Both the position numbers and the translations under genes were made by a program. Positions 63,327 to 64,000 of a stretch of 64,000 bases of DNA are shown here, piece by piece. Under the pieces are notes generated by a model. The model saw only the letters and a program-made list of their open reading frames with translations. It made no database searches and was not told the origin of the DNA. The DNA comes from Scatophagus argus (lineage: Eukaryota; Chordata; Actinopteri; Scatophagidae), in assembly GCF_020382885.2 (NCBI RefSeq), contig NC_058513.1:9829774-9893773 (forward strand). Direction: 5' to 3'. Position 1 is the first letter of the stretch. Every line of letters starts with the position of its first letter.

Positions 63327-64000
63327 GCTTTGGTCGGACCAAAAAGAAACTTGACAGTATATGGGGCCGTTTTTATCTTGCGTTCTTGCAAATTTGAGGG
63401 CTTGAGATGAACCAAATGTCGGCAAAAATTTTTAATTTGCGTATTTGCAAGGGAAATCTGGTTAAATAACACATAATACATAAGGCATAAAAATGTTTTT
63501 TATGTAGGAAACAGGTGCCCTGTGCGTCAACAGAAGGACGACATTTGAGCTGTTTACATGGAGGAATATTACTGAGAAGGAAAACTCAGTCTTAACTGTA
63601 TTTGACCCAGTGGGAACAAAAAAAAGTAGTGCGCTTGTTTTAGGTGACCTACATGTGGGAAGTCTAGCTTTAGAAAAAGACATTTCACAGCAAACATTGT
63701 TCAATTTGAATGTAACTTATTTATCATTGATTTACATTTGTGTTCCACTATCAGTTGTTTCCTGTTCCTCTGTGTATGTTTACATGTTTGTATTCTGTTT
63801 TCTTGTGACACCATCTGAAAGTTTATATCACCTTGAGTTTTTTTTTTTTTTTTTTAAATATATATATTTAATTTATGCGGTATTTATCAGATTAGTACTG
63901 CATTATGTGTGGCAGCCATTTTGTTGTCCTTTTATTCTCATTTTAGCTGCATGAGTGTTGGCATACTGTAAGGCTGCATGCTCGCAAGCAAAGAAAAATA
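63327..64000. other. Noncoding end of window
   Basis: AT-rich DNA with a long T run near 63840-63855. No gene recognised. Confidence 0.4.

Overview
The window is vertebrate nuclear DNA, almost certainly from a percomorph-type ray-finned fish. The genes are split into many short exons with GT-AG introns, their products read as clear orthologues of vertebrate proteins, and the spaces between them hold repeat families typical of teleosts (Tc1-like and hAT-like DNA elements, a hammerhead-bearing repeat, dinucleotide microsatellites). No bacterial, phage or CRISPR features are present.

Layout from left to right: (1) the 3' part of an unrecognised, very acidic protein gene (+, 1-2703); (2) a large Ser/Thr/Asn-rich protein gene with internal repeats and a mitotic-type promoter (+, promoter about 3540-3754, coding 4470-9342); (3) eif3c, translation initiation factor 3 subunit C (+, 11184-18422, 22 coding exons); (4) a Tc1-like transposon remnant (18.9-19.66 kb); (5) prodh2, hydroxyproline dehydrogenase (-, 20221-23995); (6) tbx6, a T-box transcription factor (-, 26612-30412); (7) nif3l1 (-, 33727-36566); (8) cabp5-like, a calcium-binding EF-hand protein (-, 40770-42577); (9) a repeat with hammerhead-ribozyme-like structure (43426-43575) and an orphan exon-like stretch (44227-44306); (10) taok2, TAO kinase 2 (+, 5' exon about 46350-46923, coding 49465-61616). 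The last 2.4 kb is 3' UTR and repeat.

For each of the eight genes I assembled the exons by hand. In every case the summed coding length is a multiple of three with matching splice phases, which is the main support for the models. The genes are not an operon and share no pathway. What links them is conserved synteny: from memory, EIF3C, TBX6 and TAOK2 lie together on human 16p11.2, while PRODH2 and CABP5 lie on 19q13.

I saw no clearly new biological system. The best leads are the hammerhead-like repeat, the duplicated C-terminal exon of eif3c, the internally repetitive 4470-9342 protein with its CCAAT/CHR promoter, the promoter-linked GTTAGC/GCTAGC word clusters, and the orphan exon at 44.2 kb.
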